Assembly (NCBI GenBank): GCA_038210415.1
Contig: JBBQWS010000042.1
Span: 1 to 29,281 of the forward strand
Direction: 5' to 3'
DNA length: 29,281 nucleotides
Source of the DNA: JBBQWS01 sp038210415
GTDB lineage: Bacteria; Actinomycetota; Actinomycetes; Prado026
Shown: one piece after another, positions 18,832-26,393 of the stretch
Position numbering within the stretch: the first letter of the stretch is position 1
Layout of the letters: every line of letters begins with the position of its first letter
Made by a program: the position numbers and the translations under genes
The notes under the pieces: generated by a model
Told to the model about the DNA's origin: nothing
The model's database searches: none
What the model saw: only the letters and a program-made list of their open reading frames with translations

Positions 18832-18893
18832 CTTCGTACGACGAAGTAGGGGTCCCGATCAGTCGGCGTTCACGCCGTTCGATCGGGACCCCT
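18832..18893. terminator. Bidirectional terminator: small hairpin plus long nested stem
   Basis: CTTCGT (18832-18837) and ACGAAG (18841-18846) form a small hairpin. Just after it, AGGGGTCCCGATC (18848-18860) and GATCGGGACCCCT (18881-18893) form a perfect 13-bp stem whose loop contains a second stem (CGGCG 18864-18868 with CGCCG 18873-18877). It lies between two convergent genes. No long T-run follows, so its strength is inferred from the stem and position. Confidence 0.75.
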
Positions 18894-18913
18894 GCTCGGT
18901 TTCAGCCCGCTCT

Positions 18914-19105
18914 TCATCCGTCGTTCCATTCCCGCTCCTTGGCATCGAGCTCCTCTGTGCGCTTACGTGCCCGCTCGATCGCGGTAGCAGCTTCCTCGTA
19001 CGTCGCGTACGGCCCGAGTCGCTCCGCATTCGGACTGCCCGGCCCCTGTTCCACCCGGGCGTGGACCAAGGACCACCAGTAGTAGCTGTCGCTGTCTTCT
19101 CTCAT
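18914..19105 (-). CDS. Small SPOR-like hypothetical protein
   Basis: A 63-aa acidic protein. The pattern YYWWSLVHARVEQGPGSPNAERLGPYATYEEAATAIERARKR recalls the short actinobacterial proteins described as SPOR-domain-like: an aromatic strand, then LGPYATYEEA, then a helix. Function is unknown. The ATG at 19105 was chosen because AAGGAGG (plus-strand 19111-19117) lies 5 nt upstream; the in-frame ATG at 19126 has no ribosome site. It is divergent from map, whose start is only 36 bases away, so the two control regions overlap. Confidence 0.8.
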   Translation of the reverse strand: MREDSDSYYWWSLVHARVEQGPGSPNAERLGPYATYEEAATAIERARKRTEELDAKEREWNDG

Positions 19106-19129
19106 GACGTCCTCCTTGGTTTCCAAACG

Positions 19130-19135
19130 TAGACT
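19130..19135 (+). promoter_or_regulatory. -10 box of leaderless map
   Basis: TAGACT fits TANNNT and is followed by six bases and then the GTG start of map. No ribosome site exists between them. Confidence 0.6.
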
Positions 19136-19141
19136 GCGTGC

Positions 19142-19993
19142 GTGGCTCCCCTCTCCCCCGGCACTCTCTCACCGACCCTGCCGGTTCCGCCCTCCATCGA
19201 GCGTCCGGAGTACGTCGGGCGCAAGTCGCCGGAGCGCTTTACGGGCCCGGAGGTCAAGGACGCCGAGACCATCGCACGGATGCGTCTCGCCGGCCGGATC
19301 GCCGCCGAGGCGCTTCGGGAGGTCGGCCGGCACATTCGCCCGGGAGTGACCACCGACGCCCTCGACCGCATCGGGCACGGCTATCTCGTCGACCACGGCG
19401 CCTACCCCTCAACACTGGGCTACCGCGGGTTTCCCAAGTCGCTCTGCACGAGTCTCAACGAGGTGATCTGCCACGGGATCCCCGACAGCACCGTGGTGCA
19501 GGACGGTGACATCGTCAACATCGACATCACTGCCTTCGTCGGTGGCGTGCACGGCGACACGAACGCGACGTTCCTCGCGGGTTCCGTCGACGACGAGTCG
19601 CGCCTGCTGGTCGAGCGCACCCACGAGGCCACGATGCGAGGGATAAGAGCGGTGGCTCCGGGGCGAGCCATCAACGTCATCGGCCGCGTGATCGAGTCGT
19701 ACGCCAAGCGGTTCGACTACGGCGTCGTCCGCGACTTCACCGGGCACGGCATCGGCACGTCGTTCCACTCAGGCCTGGTTGTCCCCCACTACGACGATCC
19801 CGGCTCGGTCACGATCATGCACCCGGGCATGACGTTCACGATCGAGCCGATGCTGACCCTCGGAACGTACGACTACGTGATGTGGGCGGACGGCTGGACG
19901 GTCGTGACGGCCGACGGCCGACGCACTGCGCAGTTCGAGCACACGGTTCTCGTCACCGACGACGGGTACGAGATTCTCACCCTCGCGGCTTAG
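19142..19993 (+). CDS. map: Methionine aminopeptidase, type I
   Basis: A 283-aa metalloprotease that removes the initiator methionine from new proteins in the cytoplasm. All five metal ligands are visible: Asp128 (VNIDIT), Asp139 (HGDTNATF), His202 (GHGIGT), Glu235 (FTIEPM) and Glu266 (QFEHTV), along with His111. About 35 residues of proline-rich N-terminal extension (PGTLSPTLPVPPSIERPEY) match the class seen in mycobacterial MapB, where this part may contact the ribosome or partner proteins. The GTG start is preceded by TAGACT at 6 nt and lacks a ribosome site, so the message is probably leaderless. ppgK-like kinase follows directly. Confidence 0.96.
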   Translation: MAPLSPGTLSPTLPVPPSIERPEYVGRKSPERFTGPEVKDAETIARMRLAGRIAAEALREVGRHIRPGVTTDALDRIGHGYLVDHGAYPSTLGYRGFPKSLCTSLNEVICHGIPDSTVVQDGDIVNIDITAFVGGVHGDTNATFLAGSVDDESRLLVERTHEATMRGIRAVAPGRAINVIGRVIESYAKRFDYGVVRDFTGHGIGTSFHSGLVVPHYDDPGSVTIMHPGMTFTIEPMLTLGTYDYVMWADGWTVVTADGRRTAQFEHTVLVTDDGYEILTLAA

Positions 19994-19996
19994 CCT
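19991..19996 (+). promoter_or_regulatory. -10 box of leaderless ROK kinase gene, over the map stop
   Basis: TAGCCT begins with the TAG stop codon of map and lies 6 nt before the ATG of the kinase gene. This gives the kinase its own leaderless promoter inside the end of map. Confidence 0.5.
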
Positions 19997-20002
19997 GTCC
20001 CC

Positions 20003-20785
20003 ATGACCGCGACCGAACACCTCGACGGGCGACCTCCCGATCCGGCGCCACGCACCCTTGCCGTAGACATCGGCGGCAGCGGCTTCAAGGCGGCGGTGCT
20101 CGACCTCGACGGCACGATGCTCAGCGCGCGGCAGCGGATCGACACCCCGTACCCGTGCCCGCCCGAGACGTTCATCGAGGCCATCGGGCAGCTGGCGACG
20201 TTGGTCCCGGTGCCGTACGACCGGGTCTCGGTGGGCTTCCCTGGCCTGGTCCGTGCCGGGGTCGTCCTGATGGTGCCGTCGCTGTCGCGACTCACCTACC
20301 TCGGCGACCCGGACCCGGCGATGGCCGAGCGCTGGAGCGGCTTCGCGATCTCCGCGACCCTCGAGAAGACCTTCGGGCATCCGGTCAAGGTCGCCAACGA
20401 CGCTGATGTCCAGGGCTGCGCGGTCGTGCAGGGCAAGGGCCTGGAGTTCGTCATGACGCTGGGCACCGGCTGCGGCACTGCGCTCTTCCACGACGGCCTC
20501 CTGCTGCCTCACCTCGAGCTGGGGCACGCGCCGTTCCGCAAGGGCGAGACGTTCGAGGACCAGATCGGCAACTCGGCCCGCAAGGTCGTCGGCAACAGCC
20601 GATGGTCGCAGCGAGTGCTCAAAGCCATCGACGCGTACCACCTGTTTCTCTTCTTCGACCACATGTTCATCGGCGGCGGCAACTCCAAGCACATCGACGT
20701 CCCTCTGCCGGCCAACGCGACAATCGTCCCCAACACCGCCGGAATCCTCGGCGGCATCAAGCTGTGGGACCTCGACGGACGCTGA
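20003..20785 (+). CDS. ppgK: ROK-family glucokinase, polyphosphate-glucokinase-like
   Basis: A 260-aa sugar kinase of the ROK family. The phosphate-binding loop VDIGGSGFK (residues 21-29), the catalytic Asp133 (VANDADVQG), LGTGCGTALFHDG and HLELGH (170-175) are visible. The zinc-binding CXCGXXGCXE of typical ROK proteins is absent, as in polyphosphate glucokinases, which phosphorylate glucose using polyphosphate or ATP. The C-terminal FIGGGNSK and NTAGILGG are as expected. The symbol is a best guess; the phosphate donor cannot be proven. The ATG is 9 bases after map's stop and looks leaderless. Confidence 0.8.
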   Translation: MTATEHLDGRPPDPAPRTLAVDIGGSGFKAAVLDLDGTMLSARQRIDTPYPCPPETFIEAIGQLATLVPVPYDRVSVGFPGLVRAGVVLMVPSLSRLTYLGDPDPAMAERWSGFAISATLEKTFGHPVKVANDADVQGCAVVQGKGLEFVMTLGTGCGTALFHDGLLLPHLELGHAPFRKGETFEDQIGNSARKVVGNSRWSQRVLKAIDAYHLFLFFDHMFIGGGNSKHIDVPLPANATIVPNTAGILGGIKLWDLDGR

Positions 20786-20807
20786 CCGCCGGGTCGTCGG
20801 GCTCGTC

Positions 20808-21326
20808 GTGGGGCTGCTGCTCGCCACCACCGCTGCCTGCACCACGGCTCCCGTTGCCACTCCGTCAGGTTCGTCCTCGACGTCCCGACCGGCTACCACC
20901 ACCGCTGCAGGCGGGGCGACCTCGGCCGGCCGGGTCACCCGGCTGGTCGACGGCGACACCCTGTGGGTGTCGGGGGTCAAGGTGCGACTCATCGGCGTGG
21001 ACACCCCCGAGACGAGACGGCCGGGCACCCCGGTGCAGTGCTTCGGCGAGGCGTCGTCGTTGCGGATGGCGGCGCTGCTGCCGGTGGGGACCCCGGTTCG
21101 GCTCGGCTACGACCGAGCGCGCCTGGATCGGTACGGCCGTACGCTCGCGTACGTCTACCGCGTCTCGGACGGGTTGTTCGTCAACGCGGAGCTCGTCCTG
21201 GAGGGGTACGCCAAGGTGCTCACCGTGCCGCCTGACACCGCGCACCAGCGCGACTTCGAGGCCCTGCAACGTAGCGCCCAGCACGACGGCCGCGGTCGCT
21301 GGTCGGCCTGCCCACTGCGATCCTGA
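20808..21326 (+). CDS. Staphylococcal-type (SNase) thermonuclease, probable lipoprotein or secreted
   Basis: A 172-aa protein. Residues about 40-170 are an SNase domain: VTRLVDGDTLWVSGVKVRLIGVDTPETRRPG supplies the calcium Asp and catalytic Arg and Glu, and DRYGRTLAYVY the second Arg. Such enzymes cut DNA or RNA non-specifically using calcium. The N-terminus (LLLATTAACTTAP) looks like a short lipoprotein signal ending in Cys11. The only start in frame is the GTG at 20808, which gives no positive n-region. Upstream codons would supply RRVVGLVV, but no ATG, GTG or TTG precedes it, so the start is uncertain. It begins 22 bases after the kinase gene. Confidence 0.8.
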   Translation: MGLLLATTAACTTAPVATPSGSSSTSRPATTTAAGGATSAGRVTRLVDGDTLWVSGVKVRLIGVDTPETRRPGTPVQCFGEASSLRMAALLPVGTPVRLGYDRARLDRYGRTLAYVYRVSDGLFVNAELVLEGYAKVLTVPPDTAHQRDFEALQRSAQHDGRGRWSACPLRS

Positions 21327-21357
21327 CGTTTCGTACGGGGCCGACGTCGTGCGCGCC

Positions 21358-21363
21358 TACCAT
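21358..21363 (+). promoter_or_regulatory. -10 box of leaderless marR
   Basis: TACCAT fits TANNNT and is followed by TGAGGC and the ATG of the MarR gene. There is no ribosome site. Confidence 0.6.
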
Positions 21364-21369
21364 TGAGGC

Positions 21370-21864
21370 ATGGAGCAGACTCGCTGGCTGAGCCCGTCCG
21401 AGCAGCAGAGTTGGCGGGCCTGGTTGGCCGCCGGCGCCGCGATCGCCGAGCGCACCGAACAGGACATGAAGCGCGAGAACGATCTGTCGATGGCTGAGTA
21501 CGAGATCTTGGTCCAGCTGTCGGAGACTCCCTGCCGTCGACTTCGGATGACCGATCTCGCCGACCGGACCCTGGCGTCCAAGAGTCGGCTCAGCCATCAG
21601 GTTGCGCGGATGGAGCAGGCCGGACTGGTGGTTCGCGAAGGCTGCCCGGAGGACCGACGCGGCTCCTATGCAGTGCTGACCGATATGGGCTGGAATCGCC
21701 TGGTTGCTGCAGCTCCGTCGCATGTCGAGTGCGTTCGCCGCTATCTGCTGGACGCCCTGACCGCCGAAGAATTTGCCCTCCTCGGCGCTCTCAGCGAGAA
21801 GGTTGTGGCACATTCGCAAGACCGACACGATAACGAACGTGTTTCGGAGTTGACCGCGCACTAG
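21370..21864 (+). CDS. MarR-family transcriptional regulator
   Basis: A 164-aa winged-helix regulator. The DNA-binding helices and wing are visible as LRMTDLADRTLASKSRLSHQVARMEQAGLV (about residues 58-87) and REGCPEDRRGSYAVLTDMG (about 89-107), the DRR-GxxxxLT wing being diagnostic. Flanking helices are for dimerisation. The effector and targets are unknown; no transporter or enzyme is divergently placed, so it may regulate distant genes or itself. The ATG has TACCAT 6 nt upstream. Next is a 47-aa membrane protein. Confidence 0.93.
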   Translation: MEQTRWLSPSEQQSWRAWLAAGAAIAERTEQDMKRENDLSMAEYEILVQLSETPCRRLRMTDLADRTLASKSRLSHQVARMEQAGLVVREGCPEDRRGSYAVLTDMGWNRLVAAAPSHVECVRRYLLDALTAEEFALLGALSEKVVAHSQDRHDNERVSELTAH

Positions 21865-21936
21865 CGCAGAGCAAGGAGTAGGTTGCGGAGCGTACTGATT
21901 TCACCCGATCGGGCGGAAAGAGGCACCGCAGCCACT

Positions 21937-22080
21937 ATGACAACGACGCTGCTGAACACCGAGACGTTTCGTTCGCCTCAGCCACCCAACGCGTTGTTCC
22001 AAGGACTCGCCGTCGCCCTCCCGATCTGTGTCGCGGGTTGGGCGGTCCTGGCGGCGATCGTGCTCTGGATCCTGCTGTAG
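21937..22080 (+). CDS. Single-pass membrane microprotein
   Basis: A 47-aa protein with an N-terminal hydrophilic stretch (about residues 1-20) and one hydrophobic helix (LAVALPICVAGWAVLAAIVLWILL). Function unknown. The ATG at 21937 was chosen for its more ordinary N-terminus, but its nearest purine-rich run (GGAAAGAGG, 21914-21922) is about 14 nt away. An in-frame TTG at 21883 has AAGGAG at 21873-21878, a short 4-nt spacing, and would add 18 residues. It lies downstream of the MarR gene by 72 bases. Confidence 0.5.
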   Translation: MTTTLLNTETFRSPQPPNALFQGLAVALPICVAGWAVLAAIVLWILL

Positions 22081-22103
22081 TTCGACGCCGTCCGATCAAC
22101 CGA

Positions 22104-22134
22104 TTGACATCCCCCGGTGGGCGCGTGGCACCTT
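22104..22134 (+). promoter_or_regulatory. Promoter of the 68-aa gene
   Basis: TTGACA (22104-22109) is a consensus -35. CACCTT (22129-22134) is a weak -10 at 19-base spacing and lies 7 nt before the ATG at 22142, again suggesting a leaderless message. Confidence 0.45.
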
Positions 22135-22141
22135 GGCGTCC

Positions 22142-22348
22142 ATGTCTGTGAGTCTGGCCGACGAGTTGCGCCACCTCGAGCACGCCGAGATCGAGCTCGG
22201 CCGTGAATTCCCCTCGGTGTCGACCGACGTCGTGCACGCGCTCGTCATACGGATCCACCGGATCTTCAGCGAGGCCCCGGTGCGCGACTACATCCCGCTG
22301 CTGGTCCAGCGTGAGGTCCGCAGCCGCCTACGCCGCCACGCCAACTAA
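22142..22348 (+). CDS. Three-helix-bundle dimerisation-domain-like small protein
   Basis: A 68-aa protein. The pattern FPSVSTDVVHALVIRIHRIFSEAPVRDYIPLLVQREVRSRLR (residues about 23-63) resembles the short three-helix bundle domain found in many small actinobacterial proteins, recognised by a helix, a turn with APVRDY, and a final ERRARERL-like helix. Function is unknown. The ATG at 22142 follows a TTGACA promoter. It converges on metX, and a long perfect inverted repeat separates the two genes. Confidence 0.75.
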   Translation: MSVSLADELRHLEHAEIELGREFPSVSTDVVHALVIRIHRIFSEAPVRDYIPLLVQREVRSRLRRHAN

Positions 22349-22358
22349 CCCCCCTGCG

Positions 22359-22485
22359 CCACAAGGGACCCCTGATGCCACTAGATCGAGTTCCCGCGCC
22401 CCCCACGGCTTAAGGCGCCAGTTCACCCGGTCAGCGCGTGAGGGGAAGCGCACCTCGATCTAGTGGCATCAGGGGTCCCGTGTGG
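22359..22485. repeat. Very long perfect inverted repeat (possible terminator or mobile hairpin)
   Basis: Arms at 22365-22390 and 22454-22479 are perfect 26-bp inverses; adding one mismatch and five more bases extends them to 22359-22390 and 22454-22485. The 63-base interior holds TTCCC (22391-22395), which can pair with GGGAA (22443-22447). The outer base of the stem is GGGACCCCT/AGGGGTCCC. It lies between convergent genes, as a terminator would, but is far longer than usual. The metX stop codon (22469-22471) lies within the right arm. Confidence 0.9.
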
Positions 22486-23642
22486 GGGTGGGGGTGGGGG
22501 TGGGGGTGGGGGTGGGGTTGGGGTTGGCGGTGGGAGTCAGCGCGAGTGTCTCGCGGACGAGGCCGGCGACGGCATCGACCTCGATCAAGAACGCGTCGTG
22601 GCCGTACGACGACTCGATGACGCGCAGCTTCCCGGCACCGGGGAGCAGGTCTGCGAGCTCGGCCTGCAGGCGGATCGGGTAGAGCCGATCCGTGTCGATC
22701 CCCGCGACCACCACCGGAACGTCGACCCGAGCCAGCGCAGCACCCACTCCGCCGCGGTCTCGCCCGACGTCGTGGCTGCTCATCGCGTTCGTGAGTGCGA
22801 CGTAGCTGCCCGCGTCGAACCTGCTGACCAGCTTCGTCGCATGGTGATCGAGGTACGACTCGACGGCGAAGCGGCCAGCGCGCAAGGCGTCCTCCTCGGC
22901 TTGGTGCTCTCGGCCGAACCGGACGGCCAGCTCGACCTCGGAGCGGTACGTGAGGTGCGCGATGCGCCTGGCGATGCCGAGACCGACCTGCGGACCTTCG
23001 CCCCCGCCGATGCTCGCGTAGTCACCGCCCCGCCACGCGGGGTCACTGGTGATGGCCTGCACCTGCACCGACTGCGTGGCGATCTGGTCCGCTGTCGCCA
23101 CGGCGCCGACGGCGAGCACGAGCGCTGCTGCGACCCGGTGCGGCGACCCGACGAGCCACTCGAGCACGCGCATACCGCCCATCGACCCACCGAACAGTCC
23201 GGCGAGGCGCGTGATGCCTAGCCGGTCGGCGAGCAGCTGCTCGACGGCGACCTGGTCCCGAACCGTGATCCGCGGGAACCGCGAGCCGTACGCACGGCCG
23301 TCCGGCGCCAGGGACGACGGCCCGGTCGTGCCACCGCAGCCGCCGAGGACATTCGACGAGACGACGAACCAGCGATCGGTATCGAGGGCTGCCCCGGGGC
23401 CGATCAGGCCGTTCCACCAGCCTGGGGTGCGCTGGTCGGGGCCGACCGGGCCTGACGCGTGCGCGTCGCCGGTGAGGGCATGGAGCACGAACACCGCGTT
23501 GGACCGTTCGGCATTCAAGGTCCCCCAGGTCTCGAACGCGACCCGGACACCGGGCAGCGACCCGCCCAGCTCGAGATCGACGGGTCCCACGTCGACGATC
23601 CGGCGTCCTGCAGGTCGCCCGGCCGTACGACTGGACAACCGC

Positions 23643-23662
<20 letters not shown>
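22469..23662 (-). CDS. metX: Homoserine O-acetyltransferase
   Basis: A 397-aa alpha/beta hydrolase that acetylates homoserine for methionine synthesis. The triad is visible: nucleophile Ser160 (LFGGSMGGM), Asp325 (GIDTDRLYP) and His355 (SSYGHDAF). VRVAFETWGTLN, NGLIGPG and NVLGGCGGTTGP are family blocks. The normal protein ends near RETL; here it is followed by a low-complexity Thr-Pro tail encoded by GGGGGT repeats and ends in RDP inside the inverted repeat. The GTG at 23662 overlaps metY by 20 bases but has a poor ribosome site. A TTG at 23638 with AAGGGAG 9 nt upstream is a good alternative start. It is translated with metY. Confidence 0.95.
22484..22537. repeat. GGGGGT hexanucleotide tract in the metX 3' end
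   Basis: Five perfect GGGGGT copies (22484-22513) are followed by two GGGGTT and two degenerate copies. On the minus strand they encode alternating Thr-Pro. The G5 runs with single-T loops could form a G-quadruplex on the plus strand, and the tract abuts the inverted repeat. Its length is likely to vary between strains. Confidence 0.9.
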
Positions 23663-24944
<1,282 letters not shown>

Positions 24945-24972
24945 GTCGGTCTCCTGGTCAGGGGTGGCTCAA

Positions 24973-24998
24973 TGGGTTCGGTCGGTGGGTTCGGTCGG
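24973..24998. repeat. Tandem 13-bp direct repeat in the metY leader
   Basis: TGGGTTCGGTCGG occurs twice in a row (24973-24985, 24986-24998), between the leader hairpin and the metY ribosome site. No function is apparent. Confidence 0.8.
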
Positions 24999-25034
24999 TT
25001 TGCGGGGGTCGGGCCGCCGGCTCGCACAACGCAA

Positions 25035-25058
25035 GAAGGCGGCCAGTTGGCCGCCTTC
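25035..25058 (-). terminator. Attenuator-type terminator hairpin in the metY leader
   Basis: GAAGGCGGCC and GGCCGCCTTC form a perfect 10-bp stem with a 4-nt loop, followed in the minus-strand RNA by UUGCGUUGU. It begins 24 nt after the leader ORF stop and 90 bases before metY. A second GGCGGCC (plus-strand 25012-25018) can pair with the right arm instead, so mutually exclusive structures are possible. Confidence 0.65.
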
Positions 25059-25082
25059 GCGTGGAGTGGGATGGATCCGGGC

Positions 25083-25151
25083 TCAGCCCTGGGGCATTCG
25101 ACCACTCGGCGCGCCGGCGCACACACACCGGCACATCATCCTCGAGATCAC
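25083..25151 (-). CDS. Cys/Met-rich leader peptide upstream of metYX
   Basis: A 22-codon ORF beginning GTG and ending TGA, encoding a peptide with the central run MMCRCVCAG and a further Met near the end. Three Cys and two Met codons fall within seven codons. TATGCT lies 7 nt before the GTG, so the ORF is probably leaderless. An ATG at 25163 in the same frame is an alternative but overlaps the -10 box. Cys-rich leaderless ORFs that attenuate downstream sulfur genes have been described in mycobacteria. Here it precedes a terminator hairpin and metY, matching that design. The peptide itself probably has no function other than ribosome stalling. Confidence 0.6.
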   Translation of the reverse strand: MISRMMCRCVCAGAPSGRMPQG

Positions 25152-25158
25152 GAGGGTC

Positions 25159-25164
25159 AGCATA
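25159..25164 (-). promoter_or_regulatory. -10 box of the metYX leader transcript
   Basis: TATGCT on the minus strand fits TANNNT and is 7 nt from the leader GTG. No -35 consensus is visible at the usual distance. Confidence 0.5.
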
Positions 25165-25194
25165 ACCTGGCGCCCGGAGAACCGCTCACCGGCC

Positions 25195-25431
25195 TCAGCT
25201 GCTGGCGACGAACTCCTTGCAGGCGCGACACATCATCTGACCCGGCGAGGTCTCGAAGTCGGTGTCGGGGAAGGCGCTCAGCGGCTCGGTCGGCAGGCCG
25301 CACGCGGTGACCCTTGCTGTGCCAGGCACGGCGACGGCGTGTGCGGTGCCGGTCGGCTTGCGCAGCTTGCGCGGACTCCGGCTCCGGCTCTGCAGGAGCT
25401 TCTCACCGTCGGCGTGCAGGCAGTAGCGCAT
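25195..25431 (-). CDS. Small Cys-containing hypothetical protein
   Basis: A 78-aa basic protein I do not recognise. Cysteines occur at YCLH (residue 4), ACGLP (about 44) and MMCRACKEF (about 67-75); the CXXC at the C-terminus, with the earlier Cys-Gly, could form a small zinc site. The ATG at 25431 has TACGGT exactly 6 nt upstream and no ribosome site, so it looks leaderless, which supports a real gene. It lies 32 bases upstream of the metYX leader ORF on the same strand, and 50 bases after the TetR gene's stop. Confidence 0.65.
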   Translation of the reverse strand: MRYCLHADGEKLLQSRSRSPRKLRKPTGTAHAVAVPGTARVTACGLPTEPLSAFPDTDFETSPGQMMCRACKEFVASS

Positions 25432-25437
25432 GCGCTC

Positions 25438-25443
25438 ACCGTA
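25438..25443 (-). promoter_or_regulatory. -10 box of the 78-aa gene
   Basis: TACGGT on the minus strand, then GAGCGC, then ATG: the same TANNNT-N6-start arrangement seen at glnE, nadE, map and marR. Confidence 0.55.
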
Positions 25444-25481
25444 CGCGGAGCAGCGGAGCGAGCCGGCAGGACCGGCGGCGG

Positions 25482-26243
25482 TCAGCGGGGTTGAGCGGGC
25501 AGGCCGATCGCAAGCCCGGCCAGCTCGACCTGAGCCCGGAAGAGCCCGTCCCGCGCCTCGGGGCTGAACCAGCTGAGTTGCCCGTACACCTCGAGGCTCA
25601 CAAAGCCGTGTAGCGCAGTCCAGGCGTGCATCATCGCCTGGTGCGTCGCGAGCGGGAGGTCGCCGCCGGCGGCACCCGGCTTGTCCTGATCCTGCAGACC
25701 GGCAACGGTCTGGGGATCGACCCGCGTGACGACCGGGTCGCGGAGGACACCCTGGGCGGCGGCTCGATGGACGACCTCGGCGAGGTTCGCCATGGCGCGC
25801 TGCGCGGCCTCAACCGTCGGCCCCCCCTCAGGTGCCGCGTAGCCGGGGACCGGGAGTCCGAAGACCAACGTGAACCGCTGCGCGTCGGCGAGCACCCAGG
25901 TGCGGTAGGCCTGCGCCACCAGCAGCAGGTGCGCGGCGGGGTCGGTCGGTTCCCGCGCTTGTACGGCAACCGCGACGGCAGCTGCCAGGTCGTGGTACCC
26001 GTCGGTGATCATGTCGGTCAGCAGCTCGTCACGGTCGGCGTAGTAGCGGTACAACGCCGGCGCGGTGAGGCCCATGACCCGGGCGATGTCGGTGAAGCGG
26101 ACGTCGGTGGTGCCGTGCTCGCGCATGAGCTCGAGCGCCGTCTGCTTGATCTCCAGCACCGTGGCGGCCCGCGCGCGCTCACGGCGCGACGGGACGGCCT
26201 GCTCGGTCGTGGAGCTGCCGGTCGTGCCGACCTGCCTGGGCAT
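25482..26243 (-). CDS. TetR-family regulator of the divergent MMPL exporter
   Basis: A 253-aa TetR/AcrR repressor. The helix-turn-helix is RFTDIARVMGLTAPALYRYYAD (about residues 49-70), preceded by an Arg-rich arm (SRRERARAATVLEIKQTALELM). The long C-terminal ligand domain ends with a WTALHGFVSLEVYGQLSW segment typical of the WHG-type TetR C-terminal domain. The ATG at 26243 has GAGGTGG at about 8 nt. It is divergent from the MMPL gene across 150 bases that hold two overlapping palindromes, so it most likely represses both. Confidence 0.93.
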   Translation of the reverse strand: MPRQVGTTGSSTTEQAVPSRRERARAATVLEIKQTALELMREHGTTDVRFTDIARVMGLTAPALYRYYADRDELLTDMITDGYHDLAAAVAVAVQAREPTDPAAHLLLVAQAYRTWVLADAQRFTLVFGLPVPGYAAPEGGPTVEAAQRAMANLAEVVHRAAAQGVLRDPVVTRVDPQTVAGLQDQDKPGAAGGDLPLATHQAMMHAWTALHGFVSLEVYGQLSWFSPEARDGLFRAQVELAGLAIGLPAQPR

Positions 26244-26296
26244 CAGCCATCCACCTCGCGTCCTCCGTGAGTCCCTCCACGTTCAGAGTAATGCAT

Positions 26297-26320
26297 CTTC
26301 ACTCAAGTGAAGCCACTTGA
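26297..26320. promoter_or_regulatory. Double overlapping palindromic operator
   Basis: CTTCACTCAAGTGAAG (26297-26312, 7-bp arms around CA) overlaps TCAAGTGAAGCCACTTGA (26303-26320, 7-bp arms around AAGC). The shared AAGTGA/TCACTT half-sites recur three times, and the right palindrome runs into the -35 TTGACA (26317-26322). This could bind two TetR dimers in tandem. Confidence 0.75.
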
Positions 26321-26346
26321 CACGGACTTCGATGTGCAGTTAGTTA
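26317..26346 (+). promoter_or_regulatory. Promoter of the MMPL gene
   Basis: TTGACA (26317-26322) is a consensus -35 and TAGTTA (26341-26346) a fair -10 at 18-base spacing. The operator overlaps the -35, which suits repression by the divergent TetR protein. Confidence 0.65.
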
Positions 26347-26393
26347 TGCCTCATCACCATCGTCACGCCGGCTTACTGAACTGAGGAGTGGTC

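Noticed and set aside
22359..22485. Integron attC site or transposon end for the giant inverted repeat
   Set aside because: No integrase core sites (GTTRRRY) and no transposase or target duplication were found, so the element is reported only as an inverted repeat.
22514..22525. Tetrahymena-like telomere repeat (GGGGTT)
   Set aside because: Only two copies occur and they are part of the degenerate GGGGGT tract coding for the metX tail; no chromosome end or replication feature is near.
24945..25164. SAM-type riboswitch in the metY leader
   Set aside because: I looked for SAM-IV and SAH consensus blocks in the minus-strand leader and found no convincing core; the Cys/Met-rich ORF with a terminator explains the leader better. 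A covariance-model search (Infernal against Rfam) would settle it.
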